Assembly: GCA_016785225.1 (NCBI GenBank)
Contig: JAFBJZ010000854.1
Coordinates: 682,001 to 746,000, forward strand
DNA length: 64,000 nucleotides
From: Psettodes erumei
Taxonomy: Eukaryota > Chordata > Actinopteri > Pleuronectiformes > Psettodidae
Reading direction: 5' to 3'
In this document: positions 60,061 to 64,000 of the stretch, one piece after another
Layout: each line of letters opens with the position of its first letter
Numbering within the stretch: position 1 is the first letter of the stretch
The notes under the pieces: generated by a model
The model's input: the letters and a program-made list of their open reading frames with translations, nothing else
Told to the model about the DNA's origin: nothing
Databases searched by the model: none
Program-made: the position numbers and the translations under genes

Positions 60061-62523
60061 TGTCTGAAACCCAACGGCGAGTCACATCCCGCACTGGATG
60101 ACATGTTCCTTCAGCACAATAAACAGAGGCTCTGCGATTTATTTAGAGTCAGGCTAGAATAACTATAAATTAAAACAAATTTAAATGATAATTCAAACTG
60201 AGCAATAAGAAATCTGAAATTCCCAAAAGATCTTCTGATCTTGAGAGCAGCTATGCATCATTTTAAGTAGATGCTACATATGTGTAAACCTCATTCCCTT
60301 TGGTACAAGTATCAGGTTATGCCTGCTTTTATCATCCCTATTGTCTAATAACGTCGGAGGGAATGTGAATGTTAGGGTGGATGATCGACTCTGTTGAGGA
60401 AAATAGAAATGTCATGTTCTCTGTTAATTATTGCTTTTCATCACCAGTCTGAATCTATTTCTCACCCAAAAATGAGAAGAATGAATAATGAAATCTAGAA
60501 ATAGATTGAATTTGTGAATGTAAAGAGCAAACAGGATGGAACTGAATGGTTGAAGAAATAGGACAGCATTCACTGCTGAGGCATGCCATGAAACAGCCCT
60601 GAATACCTGTGACCTTTACCCTGAACACCAGCTGTACATAATAGCAGGTCATTAGGGAGGTGTACCGTTAGTTGGGAAAAGAAGTGATGGCTCATAGCAA
60701 TAATTTTACTGCTCAGCTTCACCTGGTTTTTCCTCTGCAGACATTTTCAAGCTGCTGGGTTGAAGACCAGGTACAGGTGGTGCATGAAGGTGAGAGCTGG
60801 GGCTCCCCTGTTATCCCTTCAGAGTCTGAGAACTTTGTCATGTAATATTAAGCTGAATACATGCTGGTCATGGGTTGAGACCTTTACCACTAATAAAATG
60901 ACATGAAATAACAAAACCTTTAAAGAGTCGCATGGAACGATTTGAAATTAGGTTGGTCCCCTCTGGCATTGTCCATCATGTCATCCATCCTGATGTAACA
61001 AAACCTCACTCATCCTGTGTCTCATGTTTCTCAAATAAACAATGCACTACACACTAAGTATCTGCAAATGCAATGACTCAGGTTTGTTCATTTCTGCTGC
61101 CATTATTTTTTAACATAGTTATGTTTTCAGGACATTTCCACTTCACTGCCTTTCATGTTCACTTTTGTTCTCTTTTTTAAAATATGGTTTGAATTATACA
61201 GAACATTTTGAGTCAGGTTGAAAGCTTCATTAAGTGGAATTGTCTTCTGTCATTTTGAGGATTTTTTTTTTTTTTGGATTGAGGCTTGTTTTTTCTGCAC
61301 CAGTTACTTCTCTATCCAATTCCTGGTGTGAAGAACACACCTGCAAAGATGATTTAAAATGATCAGTTTGACCTTTAGAAATGTTTTAATTTGATTAAAC
61401 AAAATTAAACATGTATGCTGTGGGTTCTTTTACCTCCTCGAGTTTTCTGTTTATGAGAACAATAGCTTCTGAAACTGGGTCTTATTATTGTCAAACGATG
61501 ATGCCAGTACTCGGCATTGGTTGGTTCTGGGGGAGGTTACATCTCATGACTTCAGGGCCTCTTAAATACTTCTATAGTGAAGCGATGGGACGCTGACCCC
61601 CGCTCTGACACGACAGATGACATAGCCTCCATCTGACTTGAAGTTTGCCTGTTAATTAAGGCTGTAAACAGGTGGGTGAGAGAGGCTTTGTTGCCGGCTT
61701 TATTCTTGACAATCAAATTTCCTTACTTGAAGTTTAATGATGTTTACCTCTTCAGGTTGTCCCTTGAAGGATGGAAATGTACCTTTTGACTGAGCACACA
61801 AACACACGTTTGTACACAGACTCGCACACAAACACATGCAATGTGAGGAATACCCACACAGCTGGTTGATGTATTACGTCAAGTGCTGTCGTTCTTTTGT
61901 TGCTTCTACAGCATTAACAGAAAATACTCATTATTCTCTTGGCGCACATAATGCATCTGAAAATAATATTGCTTAATATACAGTTACTAGGTGACAACTT
62001 CAAGTGTCTGTTTTTTGTTTTTTTGCTTTTTTTTAAGGAATTTTCTGGAAAATGAAAAGAGGATGTGGTTTAGTCTGTCAGCAGAAAAGGACATAAAGCT
62101 TTAATTTTTGCAAAAACAGTGACACAACATATACTATTTCGTGCTTTGAGGAAAAAAAGAATAGCTTAAGGGGTGTTAACTGCAAATTCCTAATGAGAGG
62201 ATAGAAAGACAGAATAAATTACAAGTTCTTAAAATATTTGTTTGTGTATGTGTGCTCACCCTAGCTGAACTTTCACTTCAGTTCACGATGAACTGTTCAT
62301 CAGTATATGAATTTTACAGTCAATTAATGGTTAGCATTCCCGAACTATAAATCCTTTTGTTAGAGTTATACAAAATTGTGGTTGTGTTGAAGATGATCAT
62401 GTGCCACTACACCATGTAGAAATCTCCACATGTTTGGCCCACATAGCATGGAGTGTTGAGGCCCCTATCAGATGCTCCAATATCAAGACGATTAGTTGGA
62501 CGTCTGAGGAGGTTGCAATATCT

Positions 62524-62538
62524 GGCGCCCTCTGCTGG
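62524..62538 (-). promoter_or_regulatory. CTCF-like motif
   Basis: The minus strand reads CCAGCAGAGGGCGCC, a full match to the vertebrate CTCF core CCASYAGRKGGCR. It lies 19 kb upstream of the fbn2 start. Occupancy is not shown. Similar sequence also occurs inside some fish repeats. Confidence 0.45.
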
Positions 62539-63289
62539 ACAGAAGTGGGATAACCTTTCAGTCTTGCACTGGAATGAGGTCAAAGCTTGTCCAGGAGGGA
62601 GACTTCCATACCATGCCCAGGGGCGCCATTTCTATTGTATGCCTCCAGTTGTTGTGTTAGCCTGATCTCAGATAGAGAATGTATTAAGACGAAGAGCTTA
62701 AAGCTGGAGAGTTAACCGGCGTCACTCTGGGGGTCTGAGACAGGGGGACTGATGCCAAAAACAACAGACAAAAGAATGAGAAACAACAGCAGAGAGCTTG
62801 AGGAATGCTCCAAGAGAGGAATTAACAGAGGGAGGAACAGAGAAAGAGAGCATGCACGTGAGAGCTTCGCGGCAGTCTTCCACAGGGAGATGAGAACAGA
62901 GACTCTGTTGTGTGGGCAGCCAAGGGGGTGCTGACAAAACACCTGGCAGATGGAAGGAGAAGGGGATGACAGGGAGTGTCAAAGCCCAGAGAGATCAGGG
63001 GGGTATTGGACAAGGGGGAGATCGAGAAAGCCTGTGCCAATGAGACAGTGTCCATTTCTGTGTGTGCTAAATAAAGACGGAACTAAAAAGAGAAAATCTG
63101 ATGAAAAATAAAGCACTCAGAGACATCAGCATGTGCCTAACCTAGAAATATGTGTGTCTGTGCATATCCTTGTATGTCTGGACAAAAAGCTCAGGGGTAT
63201 AAGTGAGACATGAGTATGGGTATACATGCACATGTGCTTTTTCACACACTATAATCTCCAGACAGGGTCCCGTGGGAAGGTTAGGTGCA

Positions 63290-63428
<139 letters not shown>

Positions 63429-63736
63429 CTCCTGGAAAAGCCCCACCCCAACCCTGGCTGAAACGTGATTGCGCTCCAGCCAGGTCCTCAGCAGCTCCAG
63501 CTCAGCTCAGCCAGGCTCAGAGCCGCCACCGCTGCTGCTGCCTGTGAAGCACTGGTTTCCTGTGCACATTCCCCACCTCCCCGGCTGTGTTATTGTTGGC
63601 CCAGACTGAGGGGTACACAGTGAAGGAACCATGGGCCTTCAGAGGCCTCCATGGTCCCTACTGCTAGAGGGATTCAGAGACCAGAGAGATGGAATGGTGG
63701 ATCTTCTGTTCTGATCTTCTTTTGTAGCCATGATAG

Positions 63737-63754
63737 CAGCAGCAGCAGCAGCAA
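63737..63754. repeat. Short AGC (CAG) repeat
   Basis: About six AGC triplets. A CTG/CAG-rich patch also occurs at 63480-63545. No reading frame here can be supported as coding. Confidence 0.8.
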
Positions 63755-64000
63755 TGTTTGTTCGCCAGTCAGTCTGTCTGCCACTTTGGTCCAGACTGAA
63801 ACACCTCCTCAACAGAATGCAATGAAAATGTATACAGACATTCAGAACTCCAGGAGGATGAATTCAGTGACCTTCCCTGTAGTGCCACCACAGTTTCTTC
63901 GTATGTGCATCTGCTGTGATTGATTGTAAAAAGAAAGTGAATTCACTGGTTGTAATACTTGTTTGGACACCAGTATGTAGCAGTTATCCAGCACACACAG

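Overview
The window is vertebrate genomic DNA, most likely from a teleost fish. Exons are small and introns range from about 100 bp to 8 kb. CA/GT microsatellites are abundant. A decayed LINE cluster has 3' ends of a kind frequent in fish genomes. The species cannot be named from the sequence.

One protein-coding gene can be supported: the 5' half of a fibrillin gene on the minus strand. It runs from an initiator codon at 43214 down to the window's left edge, where it is cut off. I could place 27 complete coding exons and the first 14 bases of a 28th. All have consistent splice sites and, from exon 2 on, phase-1 junctions. Together they encode about 1,235 residues of a protein that is usually near 2,900. 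Domain order: signal peptide and propeptide with a furin site; four-Cys N-terminal unique domain; EGF1-3; hybrid 1; cbEGF1-2; TB1; glycine-rich linker; EGF4; four cbEGFs; TB2; three cbEGFs; hybrid 2; one cbEGF; TB3; then the first members of the long cbEGF array. The glycine-rich linker and the RGD in TB3 identify fibrillin-2 (fbn2; often called fbn2b in fish) rather than fibrillin-1.

Layout: 1-7736 is dense with exons 10 to 28, with mostly short introns. From 7736 to 43214, exons 1 to 9 are spread over long introns. The 5.9-kb intron between cbEGF1 and cbEGF2 holds the LINE relics (16.0-18.2 kb). From 43.2 to 64 kb I find no convincing gene. That stretch has a CpG-dense patch at about 45.8-46.6 kb that is a candidate fbn2 promoter or 5' exon, a perfect CTCF-core match at 62.5 kb, and a very long GT microsatellite at 63.3 kb.

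The most important anomaly is a 2-bp excess in the EGF3 exon (about 28561-28566). Read literally it shifts the frame and ends the protein in the next exon; everything else in the gene looks intact. I see no evidence of a previously undescribed system here.
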